Shown: positions 51,322 through 58,801 of the stretch, one piece after another | How positions within the stretch are numbered: the stretch's first letter is position 1 | Layout: the number at the start of each line of letters is the position of its first letter | Source: Arthrobacter saudimassiliensis | GTDB taxonomy: Bacteria; Actinomycetota; Actinomycetes; Actinomycetales; Micrococcaceae | Reading direction: 5' to 3' | DNA: 64,000 bases | NCBI GenBank assembly: GCA_900016675.1 | Contig: LN483071.1 | Span: 558,001 to 622,000, forward strand | Program-made: the position numbers and the translations under genes | Notes under the pieces: generated by a model | The model's input: only the letters and a program-made list of their open reading frames with translations | Database searches by the model: none | What the model was told of the DNA's origin: nothing

Positions 51322-51372
51322 TTGCCAAGGTTGGCTAATAGCATTAGCTTTTGAGTTATGAGTATTAGCCAA
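51322..51372 (+). promoter_or_regulatory. Leaderless promoter with nested inverted repeats
   Basis: TTGCCA (51322-51327), 17 bases, TAGCTT (51345-51350) and the ATG at 51358 seven bases later. GCTAATAGCATTAGC (51334-51348) is an inverted repeat over the -10. TTGGCTAAT (51331-51339) is also inverted with ATTAGCCAA (51364-51372), inside the first codons. This is a likely autoregulatory operator for the downstream TetR protein. Confidence 0.6.
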
Positions 51373-52185
51373 GTGCAGTCCGACGGCGGAATGCTGGCCG
51401 TCGAGGTCCATGGCGACGGGCCCCTGATTGTCGCCTCCCCCGGAATCGGCGAAGACCGCAGCGGGTTCGCCCTGTTGGCGGAGGAACTGGTCGGCAGCGG
51501 CTTCCGCGTGGCCGTCGCCGACCTGCGCGGGCATGGTGGGAGCTCCAGCAGCTTTGAGTCGTACGGAGATGAGGCGACGGCCCGCGACCTGATCGCCGTC
51601 GTCGAGCACCTGGGCGGCGGGCCGGCCCTGCTGGTGGGTGCTTCCATGTCCGCCGCGGCCGCCGTGATCGCTGCAGGCCGCCGTCCCGACCTCGCCGCCG
51701 GCCTGGTGCTCATCGGACCGTTCCTGCGCAACGGAACCTCGTCCGCGGGGCGGCTGATGCTCTCCGCAGCTTTGCTGAAACCCTGGGGCCCGGCGGTCTG
51801 GCGCTACTACGCCTCGACCCTGTGGCCGGGCCTGCCGGATGCGAAACGCCGGGCCCGGGAACTGACCCGGCACCTCAGCTCGTCCGGGCGCTGGGCAGCG
51901 TTCCGGGCCACGGCGGCCACGAACCACACCGTCGTCGCCCCCTGGCTGAACGGCCGGATCGAGGCGCCTGCCCTGGTGGTGATGGGCGAACAGGACCCGG
52001 ATTGGAAGGATCCCGCAGCCGAAGCACGGTGGGCGGCGGCCCAGCTGCGCAACAGCAGCCTCCTGATGGTGCCGCGCAGCGGCCATGCACCCATGCTGGA
52101 GAACGCCGACGTGACCGGCCCGGCCGTCCGGGACTTCGCCCGGGCCGTCTTTGAGGGTACGGACGGCGGTACGCACGGTGCCTAG
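51358..52185 (+). CDS. Alpha/beta-fold hydrolase
   Basis: A 275-residue alpha/beta hydrolase without a signal peptide. The nucleophile is in VGASMSAAAA, the acid in VVMGEQDPDW and the histidine in PRSGHAPML, with RGHGGSS before the nucleophile elbow. Substrate is unknown; esters or epoxides are possible. It overlaps the next TetR gene, so the pair forms an operon, and an inverted repeat covers its promoter. Such pairs often detoxify the ligand sensed by the regulator; that is inference. Confidence 0.85.
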   Translation: MSISQVQSDGGMLAVEVHGDGPLIVASPGIGEDRSGFALLAEELVGSGFRVAVADLRGHGGSSSSFESYGDEATARDLIAVVEHLGGGPALLVGASMSAAAAVIAAGRRPDLAAGLVLIGPFLRNGTSSAGRLMLSAALLKPWGPAVWRYYASTLWPGLPDAKRRARELTRHLSSSGRWAAFRATAATNHTVVAPWLNGRIEAPALVVMGEQDPDWKDPAAEARWAAAQLRNSSLLMVPRSGHAPMLENADVTGPAVRDFARAVFEGTDGGTHGA

Positions 52186-52750
52186 GGCGGGAATCGGACC
52201 GGAGCGGATCACCCGGGCCGCCTCGGCCATCTGCGACCAGGACGGGGCGGCGGCGGTGACCGTGGCCCGGCTGGCCGCCGACCTGGGCGTGGCAGCCCCC
52301 AGCCTGTACAAGCACGTCGCCGGCCGCGACGAGGTCATGGCCCGCGTTGCGGCCGAGGCGACGCGGATGCTCGCCGACACCCTGCTGGACGCCGTCGCCG
52401 GCCGGTCCGGCTTCGACGCGTTGGAACGGCTGGCCTGGGCCTATCGGCGTTTCAGCAGCGAACACCCCGGCCTGTACCGCCTGTCCCAGACCGCCGTGCC
52501 CGCCGGGGAAGGTGCACGTCAGGCCGAGGCCGGACGGGCCGTGGACGTCGTTGCGGCGGCGCTGGTGGGCTACGGCCTGCCCGACGAGTCGATGATCGAC
52601 GCCATCCGCCTCACCCGCTCCGCCCTGCACGGCTTCGCGGACCTCGAATGCCAGGGCGGTTTCGGGCTGCCGCATTCCAGGGATGACAGCTTCCGGGTGC
52701 TGGTCGCCGCCTTGGACACGGCGCTGCGGGGACTCGCCGCCGGCAGCTGA
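52178..52750 (+). CDS. TetR-family regulator
   Basis: A regulator of about 190 residues. The helix-turn-helix lies at about 10-50 (RITRAASAICDQDGAAAVTVARLAADLGVAAPSLYKH). The C-terminal part, with HPGLYRL and a GF-rich end, resembles the WHG/TetR_C_33 class. The GTG at 52178 overlaps the hydrolase stop; a longer form from 52151 is possible. It probably represses its own operon through the nested palindrome near 51340. Confidence 0.82.
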   Translation: MPRAGIGPERITRAASAICDQDGAAAVTVARLAADLGVAAPSLYKHVAGRDEVMARVAAEATRMLADTLLDAVAGRSGFDALERLAWAYRRFSSEHPGLYRLSQTAVPAGEGARQAEAGRAVDVVAAALVGYGLPDESMIDAIRLTRSALHGFADLECQGGFGLPHSRDDSFRVLVAALDTALRGLAAGS

Positions 52751-53013
52751 GGACGGCGGACCCCCGGCCGGGCCGGGCCATGCGGCCGCCGCGCCCGCCC
52801 GGCCGCCGGGTGGGCGGCACGGCCGCGCGGAGGCGGGCCCGAAGCCGATGAACTGCGGACGTTCGTGTGCCGGCGGCAGCGACCGGCCCCGGGCTGCCGG
52901 AAGGCCTTTCCCTCAGGCGCTGTCCGGTGCGAGAGTAGGTGGCATCCGCAGCGGCCCGGCCGGGCCGACGACACGGCCACGGGCACGACCCGCGACAGCG
53001 TACGGAGGCCAGG

Positions 53014-53571
53014 ATGGGACAGCTGATCGTCACGGAGTTCATTTCGCTGGACGGTGTGATCGATTCCCCCGGCGGCGGTCCGCATCCGCATGCCGGCTGG
53101 ACCTTCCACGATGTGCCCTTTGACGAAGCCGCATATGAGATCAAGGACCGGGAGCAGCGCGAGGCGGCCGCCCTGCTGCTCGGCCGGGTGAGTTACGACG
53201 AGTTCGCGCCCGTCTGGCCCGCCATGGAGGAGTTCGCCGAGTATAACGCCATGCCCAAGTACGTGGTCTCCACGACCCTCTCCGACCCGGAATGGGAAAA
53301 CACCACGGTCCTGGGCTCGGTGGACGAAGTGGCCCGGGTGAAGGACGACACGGACGGAAACCTGCTGCTGCACGGCAGCGCGACGCTGGCCAAGTCCCTT
53401 GCGGCGGCGGACCTGGTGGACCGCTACCACCTGCTGGTGTTTCCGGTGGTCCTGGGCCGGGGCCGCCGCCTCTTCGATGACACCGTAGACACCCACGGAA
53501 CGCTGCGGCTGGCCGAGCACGAGGCCTACTCGAACGGCATCGTGAAGTCCGTGTACGACGTCGTGCGCTGA
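53014..53571 (+). CDS. Dihydrofolate reductase-like (RibD C-terminal family) protein
   Basis: A 185-residue protein of the RibD C-terminal/DHFR-like family. It starts GQLIVTEFISLDGVI, has LLLGRVSYDEFAPVWP and PKYVVSTTL in the middle, and LLLHGSATLAKSL, then FPVVLGRGRRLF at the end. Stand-alone members bind NADPH, but few have known substrates; it is not expected to be the cell's folate enzyme. ACGGAGG precedes the ATG. It is a single gene. The 263-bp gap before it is GC-rich and I see nothing clear in it. Confidence 0.85.
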   Translation: MGQLIVTEFISLDGVIDSPGGGPHPHAGWTFHDVPFDEAAYEIKDREQREAAALLLGRVSYDEFAPVWPAMEEFAEYNAMPKYVVSTTLSDPEWENTTVLGSVDEVARVKDDTDGNLLLHGSATLAKSLAAADLVDRYHLLVFPVVLGRGRRLFDDTVDTHGTLRLAEHEAYSNGIVKSVYDVVR

Positions 53572-53722
53572 ACACTGCGCATCCGCTCCCCGTGCACGTC
53601 GCTCCGGCTGCCGTTTCGGGAAGCCGCTGCCGCTGCGGACCGGCAGCCGGTTCCCGGAGTGGCAGCGACAGCAGCGGACAGCACCTGTCCGCAATACCCG
53701 CGTCGTGGCCCTGCCGTCCGCC

Positions 53723-53728
53723 TAGGCT
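53723..53728 (+). promoter_or_regulatory. -10 element of a leaderless VOC-gene promoter
   Basis: TAGGCT, six bases (CCAGGC), then ATG 53735. Confidence 0.45.
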
Positions 53729-53734
53729 CCAGGC

Positions 53735-54163
53735 ATGAGCTACGACATCCAGATCTGCATCGACTGCACCGATCCCCTCGCCCAGGCCGACTGGTGGGCG
53801 GAGACCCTGGGCTGGGAGGTGGAGCCCACGGACCAGCAGTTCCTCGACGGGCTGCTCGCCCGGGGCCTCATCACGGCGGACGACCTGGTTGAGCACAACG
53901 GCGTGCGGGTCTTCCGGCAGGGCGCCGCGCTGCACCGCCCCAACGGTGACGGGCATCCGCGGATCCTGTTCCAGGCCGTCCCCGAACCGAAGACGGTCAA
54001 GGACCGGATCCACCTCGACATCCGGCTGGCCGGAGGCGACAAGGACGCCGTCCGCGCCGCCTTGGAGGCCCGGGGGGCCACGTATCTGTGGACCGGCAGC
54101 GAGGGGCCGCACGAGTGGTACACGATGGCCGATCCCGAAGGCAACGAGTTCTGCATCGCGTAG
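53735..54163 (+). CDS. VOC-fold (glyoxalase-like) protein
   Basis: A 142-residue protein of the vicinal oxygen chelate superfamily. It begins YDIQICIDCTDPLAQADWWAE and ends with WYTMADPEGNEFCIA, the standard last strand, in which the glutamate can bind metal. KDRIHLDIRL supplies the other metal-binding His. Many such proteins are of unknown substrate. The transcript is probably leaderless. Confidence 0.85.
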   Translation: MSYDIQICIDCTDPLAQADWWAETLGWEVEPTDQQFLDGLLARGLITADDLVEHNGVRVFRQGAALHRPNGDGHPRILFQAVPEPKTVKDRIHLDIRLAGGDKDAVRAALEARGATYLWTGSEGPHEWYTMADPEGNEFCIA

Positions 54164-54267
54164 GGCGCGGGGCGGTGGCCGGCCAGGGGCGGGGGCCGTT
54201 CGCGGCTACGGCTCCAGGGGCGGCGCCCGTTCGCGGCTGCTGCTGCAGGGGCGCCGGGCGCCCGCGG

Positions 54268-55011
54268 CTACTGCTGCAGCAGCTCGGCCGGGACGGCGTA
54301 GGTGAGCAGGACGGCGAGCAGGTTCTTCGCCGCGTGCACGCCGTAGCTGAGCATGAAGTTCTTCCCTGCCCAGATGTAGACGGCCACCAGGACCGCTCCC
54401 ATAGCCAGGTAGGGAGCGAGCACCGGAGCAGTGAAATCCTGCTTGCCGACGACGTGGATTCCCGCAAAGAGCAGCACCGACAGGCCGGCACAGATCCAGA
54501 TGTTCACGTAGCGGCTGAGCTTGCCGATCAGCAGGTGCCGGTAGACGTACTCCTCCACGAACGGAGCCAGCACCACCACCATCGGAATCACCAGCAGCGG
54601 AGGCAGCCCGGTCACCAGGTCCTGGGCGGCCTGCTGATTGACCGGGATCTCCGCGGGCCCGGCCAGCACCACGGCGACCATGGACACCAGCAGCATCAGG
54701 AGCACCCCGCCGGGTATCGCCGCCGCTGTCAGCACAGGCCGGGCCGCGAGGAGGCGCAGCTCCGTGGCGATGGCCCGGCGGGAGGCAAGCCAGGCCAGGA
54801 CCGCCGCCGCCAGGTAGAAGGTCACGTTCACGGCATAGGCGGCGAGCAGCGGATCCTGGGCCAGCTGCTCCGGCAGGGCAATGGGCAGGAAACTGAACAC
54901 GCCCACGAACAGCAGGTAGAAACCGGCGGCCACGGTGTCCCCACGGTTGAACCGCCGTTCCGGTGAGGCGGAAGGGGCGGACTGCCGGGGAGGAACACGG
55001 TATTCGGCCAT
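54268..55011 (-). CDS. CPBP-family intramembrane metalloprotease
   Basis: A 247-residue membrane protein with about seven helices. CPBP motif 1 is APFVEEYVYRHLL (EExxxR), motif 2 is FAGIHVV, and the final motif is HAAKNLLA. Members relate to the CAAX prenyl proteases and to bacteriocin self-immunity proteins; no bacteriocin is nearby. The ATG at 55011 is seven bases after TAGGCT on the minus strand; the frame is open further upstream through non-protein-like sequence. The gap downstream contains imperfect GCGGCTRCTGCTGCAG repeats. Confidence 0.85.
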   Translation of the reverse strand: MAEYRVPPRQSAPSASPERRFNRGDTVAAGFYLLFVGVFSFLPIALPEQLAQDPLLAAYAVNVTFYLAAAVLAWLASRRAIATELRLLAARPVLTAAAIPGGVLLMLLVSMVAVVLAGPAEIPVNQQAAQDLVTGLPPLLVIPMVVVLAPFVEEYVYRHLLIGKLSRYVNIWICAGLSVLLFAGIHVVGKQDFTAPVLAPYLAMGAVLVAVYIWAGKNFMLSYGVHAAKNLLAVLLTYAVPAELLQQ

Positions 55012-55141
55012 GCGCTCCAGCCTAGCGAGCGACCTTGACTGTTCGCTGGACGGCCCGGCCCGCTGCCCGCCCCTGATGCCGGGGCGGTTCCCCGAGGCCA
55101 CCCTGGCCGGCCCGGCCCGCTGCCCGGCGACAGGGTTCGGG

Positions 55142-55972
55142 TCATCCCTCCCGATGGTCGGTGATCCATGCACCGCCCTGGGCGAGGTGGTCCACCCGGT
55201 TGTATCCGGCCACCTGCCACGGGCCGCCGCCGGACGGCCGAACCAGCCGGGTCACCGATCCGTTGCGTACGCCGGCCCGGGCCGCTATCTGCTCGATCTG
55301 CTCGGGCAGCAGGAACTCGCAGACGTAGCGCAGCAGCAGGATCACCGCGTCATGGCAGAACACCGCCACCCGCCGCCCATCCTCGGCTGCGTCCAGGTCG
55401 CCCATCAGCGAGCGCAGGCGCAGCGCGACGTCGGCCCAGGACTCCCCGCCCGGCGGCCGGTAGGCGAACCGGCCCAGCAGCCGGCGGCGGGCTGCCTCCT
55501 CCGGCCAGCGGGTTCGGATCCCTTCGTCGGTCAGCAGGTCCAGCACCCCCTGCTCCCGGTCCCGGAGCCGCTCATCCACCCGCACCGCTCCGATCCCGCC
55601 GCCGTCGGGCCCTGGCCGACCGGGCCACGACAGCCCGGGGCCTTCACTGCCGGCTGGCATCTTGGGCCCGGGGGCTCCGCCGCCGGACGCCCGTCCGCTG
55701 ATCAGCTCTCCGGCCCCGGCCAGCTCGGCGGTCTGCCGCGCCCGCACATACGGCGAACACCACGCCGACTGCGGGCGCCGGTCGGCCGGCAGCCCGGCGA
55801 GCCACAGCCCCAGGGCCCGGGCCTGCCGCTGCCCGGCGTCGGTCAGCGGCACGTCCCAGTCCCGCAGCCCGCCGACGTCGGCCGCGGCCAGGCCGGCCCG
55901 GCGCGCTTCGGTGGCGGCGACGTTCGCCGCGCTCTCACCGTGCCGGATCAGCAGGAGTTCGACGGCGCCCAT
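55142..55972 (-). CDS. Histidine phosphatase (phosphoglycerate mutase-like)
   Basis: A 276-residue histidine phosphatase. The phosphohistidine motif is LLLIRHGESAAN (RHG at 10-12), a second conserved arginine is in WCSPYVRARQTAEL, and the proton donor and second histidine are in REQGVLD and VFCHDAVI. An insertion of about 40 Gly/Pro/Ser residues (about 92-132) separates the second and third motifs, unusual for the family. The ATG at 55972 is nine bases after the narK stop, so it is probably the last gene of the nar transcript; what it dephosphorylates is unknown. Confidence 0.85.
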   Translation of the reverse strand: MGAVELLLIRHGESAANVAATEARRAGLAAADVGGLRDWDVPLTDAGQRQARALGLWLAGLPADRRPQSAWCSPYVRARQTAELAGAGELISGRASGGGAPGPKMPAGSEGPGLSWPGRPGPDGGGIGAVRVDERLRDREQGVLDLLTDEGIRTRWPEEAARRRLLGRFAYRPPGGESWADVALRLRSLMGDLDAAEDGRRVAVFCHDAVILLLRYVCEFLLPEQIEQIAARAGVRNGSVTRLVRPSGGGPWQVAGYNRVDHLAQGGAWITDHREG

Positions 55973-55980
55973 CGACTCGT

Positions 55981-57222
55981 TCAGCCGGTGCCGGCCGCGG
56001 CGCGCTGGTCCACGCGCCCGCCGTTGCGGACGATGAACGTCAGGAGGAACGCGAGCACCGCGAAGACCGCCAGCAGGCTCAGCCCGACGAAGTAGCTGCG
56101 GTTCTCCGCATCGTAGGTCGCGCCCATGACCAGCGGCGGGAAGTAGCCGCCCAGCCCGCCGGCCGCGGCGATGATGCCGCCCACCGTGCCGACGTCGCGC
56201 GCCGGTGCGGCCCGCCCCACCCAGGCGAACACTCCCCCGGTGCCCAGTCCCAGGAACACGGCCATGGCCAGGAATGCCGTGCCGTAGACGCGTTCCTCCT
56301 CGGGCCGGAACGCCACCACCATGGCCAGCACGGCCGTGCCGGCGAAGGATGCCAGGGTCACGGCCCGCGGTCCGACGCGGTCGGCGATCGTTCCGCCGAT
56401 CGGCCGGGCGATGACGGCGGCGACGGCGAAGCCCGCCGTCCGGGTGCCGGCGGCGGTGGCGTCCCAGTCGTAGACGTTGCCCAGGTAGGTCGGCAGGTAG
56501 TTGGAGAACGCCACGAAGGCACCGAACACCACGCCGTACAGGAAGCACAGCTGCCAGGTCACCTTCAGTGTGAAGGCATGCCGGATCTTCGGCCATGTCG
56601 GTTCGGTGGGCCGGGACCAGGCCGGGGACTCGCGCAGCAGCAGCCAGCTGAGCACCGCCATCACCGCGACGACGGCCGCGATCACCAGGTGCGCCGGGAA
56701 GTAGCCGACGGCGGCCACCAGCCGCGGGGTGAAGAACGCGGACACGGCGGTGCCCACCATGCCGGCGCCGAAGATGCCGGTAGCGAAGCCCTTGCGGCTG
56801 CGCTCGTACCAGGCGGAGCAGAAGGGGATGCCGATGGCGAAGACCGTTCCGGCAATGCCCAGGAAGAACGCCACGACCACGGTGAACGCGAAGCTGCCGG
56901 TCTGCCCGGCGACGGCGGTCAGCAGCACCAGCGGTGCGGTGGCCCCGAGCACCAGGGTGAACATCAGCCGACCGCCGTAGCGGTCGGTCAGCGCGCCCAC
57001 CGGAATCCGGGCCACCGAACCGACGAGGATCGGCATGGCCACCAGCACCGAAGCCTGCCCCGGGGACAGGTCCATTTCCGCCACGTACCGGCTGGAGAGG
57101 GGCCCGATGACGGTCCAGGCCCAGAACCCCACCGTCGAGGCGATCGTGGCCAGGACCAGGTTCCGCAGCTGGCCGTCCTTCAGGCTGGCTCCGCTCACCG
57201 GCGCATCGGCTGCACTGGACAT
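55981..57222 (-). CDS. narK: Nitrate/nitrite transporter (NarK family)
   Basis: A 413-residue MFS carrier with 12 helices. The two nitrate signatures are present: GIAGTVFAIGIPFCSAWY with the following GFATGIFGAG in the first half, and GGIIAAAGGLGGYFPPLV in the second. It imports nitrate and/or exports nitrite for the reductase encoded upstream. It begins 56 bp after narI, so is probably in the same transcript. Confidence 0.93.
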   Translation of the reverse strand: MSSAADAPVSGASLKDGQLRNLVLATIASTVGFWAWTVIGPLSSRYVAEMDLSPGQASVLVAMPILVGSVARIPVGALTDRYGGRLMFTLVLGATAPLVLLTAVAGQTGSFAFTVVVAFFLGIAGTVFAIGIPFCSAWYERSRKGFATGIFGAGMVGTAVSAFFTPRLVAAVGYFPAHLVIAAVVAVMAVLSWLLLRESPAWSRPTEPTWPKIRHAFTLKVTWQLCFLYGVVFGAFVAFSNYLPTYLGNVYDWDATAAGTRTAGFAVAAVIARPIGGTIADRVGPRAVTLASFAGTAVLAMVVAFRPEEERVYGTAFLAMAVFLGLGTGGVFAWVGRAAPARDVGTVGGIIAAAGGLGGYFPPLVMGATYDAENRSYFVGLSLLAVFAVLAFLLTFIVRNGGRVDQRAAAGTG

Positions 57223-57278
57223 CTCATCTCCGATCCCTGGGCGGGCCGCCGGTGTCCGGGCCGGACGACGGCGGCGGA

Positions 57279-58076
57279 TTACCTGCGGATGTTGCGGCGG
57301 TCCCGGTCCGGGGTGCCGACGGGAGCCCAGCCGCGGCGGACAGGTGCCGCTCCGACCCCCTGCGGATCACGCGACCGGTACACGATGTACGGGCGGAACA
57401 GGTACTGCAGCGGCGCCGTGAACGCATGGACGAGGCGGGTGAACGGCCAGATCGCGAACAGGGCCAGGCCCCACAGCACGTGCAGCTTGAACGAGAAGCT
57501 CGCCGCCGCCATCGCGGCGATGTCCGGCTGGAAGATCCAGATGGACCGGAACCAGGGCGAGACGGTGAGCCGGTAATCGGTGACCGTCGGGTCGAAGACG
57601 TTCACCAGGGTGGTGGCCAGCCCGGCGAGCAGGGCGCCCACCAGCACCACGTACATGAACTTGTCGTTGCGGGTGGTGGCCATGAACACCGGCCCGGTGG
57701 TGCGCCGCCGGTAGATGAGCAGGGCCACGCCCACCAGCGTGCCGAACCCGGCCACCGCCCCGATGCTCAGCGCCATGATGTGGTAGGCGTGCTCGCTGAT
57801 CCCGGCCGCGTCCGTCCACGACTCCGGGATGACCAGCCCGATGAAGTGCCCGGCAATCACCGCCAGGATCCCGAAGTGGAACAGCGGGGAGGCGATGCGC
57901 AGGATCCTCGACTCGTACAGCTGGGAGGAGCGGGTGGTCCAGCCGAACTGGTCGTACCGGTAGCGCCAGATAGATCCGCCGATCAGGACCGCGAGCACCA
58001 CGTACGGCAGCACGCCCCACAGCATCACATCGTCCAGGCCCACGTTCACGTCGGTGGGGATGTCCATCGGCTTCAT
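57279..58076 (-). CDS. narI: Respiratory nitrate reductase gamma subunit (NarI)
   Basis: A 265-residue membrane cytochrome b with five helices that oxidises menaquinol and anchors NarGH. Heme-ligand histidines are expected in FHFGILAVIAGHFIG and in the C-terminal KLHVLWGLALF and TRLVHAF segments. The ATG overlaps the narJ stop (ATGA). It ends with an extra polar tail of about 25 residues. Confidence 0.93.
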   Translation of the reverse strand: MKPMDIPTDVNVGLDDVMLWGVLPYVVLAVLIGGSIWRYRYDQFGWTTRSSQLYESRILRIASPLFHFGILAVIAGHFIGLVIPESWTDAAGISEHAYHIMALSIGAVAGFGTLVGVALLIYRRRTTGPVFMATTRNDKFMYVVLVGALLAGLATTLVNVFDPTVTDYRLTVSPWFRSIWIFQPDIAAMAAASFSFKLHVLWGLALFAIWPFTRLVHAFTAPLQYLFRPYIVYRSRDPQGVGAAPVRRGWAPVGTPDRDRRNIRR

Positions 58077-58801
58077 GGTGACGGTTTCCTCTCGCTCACC
58101 GGCAGCAGCCGCACGTCGTACGGTTCCAGGCCCACCGTTTCAGCGGGCGGCCCGTAACCGGCCATCTGCATGACCGCGTCCCGGTCCGCCGGGGACGGCC
58201 CGGGCAGGGTGCGGCAGATCAGGGCGACGGCGCCGTGGTGGGGCAGCCCGTCCTCCTGCAGCGCCAGCCGCAGCAGTTCCAGCGACGGGCGGTAGCGCTG
58301 CAGCAGCCCGTAGCCGTCCTCCGGCGAGACCCTGGCCGCGAACTCCAGCACCATCGGCAGGTAGTCCGGCAGCTCGGCGTCGTCGGTCACCGCCCCGTGC
58401 CGGCGGTACACCTCCTTGAAGCCCGAGAGCGCCTGCCCCCGGCGCCGGGTGTCGCCGTCGGTCCAGTAGGTCAGGTGCAGGCTGTGCTTCCGGGACAGGT
58501 CGAATTCCTGGACGTAATCGCCCTGCACCTCGCGCAGCGGGCGGTACGTCAGCCAGTCGCACAGCTCCTGCACGTCTGCCCCCGGGCTGCCCGCCCCGCC
58601 CGCCCCGCCGTCCGTAGCCACTTCCTGGAGGGCCCGCCGCAGCAGCGGCAGCCGGTCCAGCAGCGCGTCGTCCGGATACTGCAGCAGCTGGGCGGCGGCG
58701 AGCCGGCAGACCGCACTGCGCCGGGGATCCGGGTCCGCGTACGGACCGGCCGCCATAGTGCCCCTGGCCGGTTTGCCCAGCAGCTTCTCGAGCAGGCTCA
58801 C
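58073..58801 (-). CDS. narJ: Nitrate reductase assembly chaperone (NarJ)
   Basis: A 242-residue chaperone that holds NarG until its molybdenum cofactor is inserted. Family features are LAAAQLLQYPDDALLDRLP, the QGDYVQEFDLSRKHSLHLTYW block and YLPMVLEFAA. The start is a GTG overlapping the narH stop (GTGA). The open frame further upstream is a shadow of narH. Confidence 0.92.
   Translation of the reverse strand: MSLLEKLLGKPARGTMAAGPYADPDPRRSAVCRLAAAQLLQYPDDALLDRLPLLRRALQEVATDGGAGGAGSPGADVQELCDWLTYRPLREVQGDYVQEFDLSRKHSLHLTYWTDGDTRRRGQALSGFKEVYRRHGAVTDDAELPDYLPMVLEFAARVSPEDGYGLLQRYRPSLELLRLALQEDGLPHHGAVALICRTLPGPSPADRDAVMQMAGYGPPAETVGLEPYDVRLLPVSERKPSP

Noticed and set aside
54268-55011. CPBP protease as bacteriocin self-immunity
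   Set aside because: No bacteriocin precursor or exporter gene is seen in the neighbourhood.
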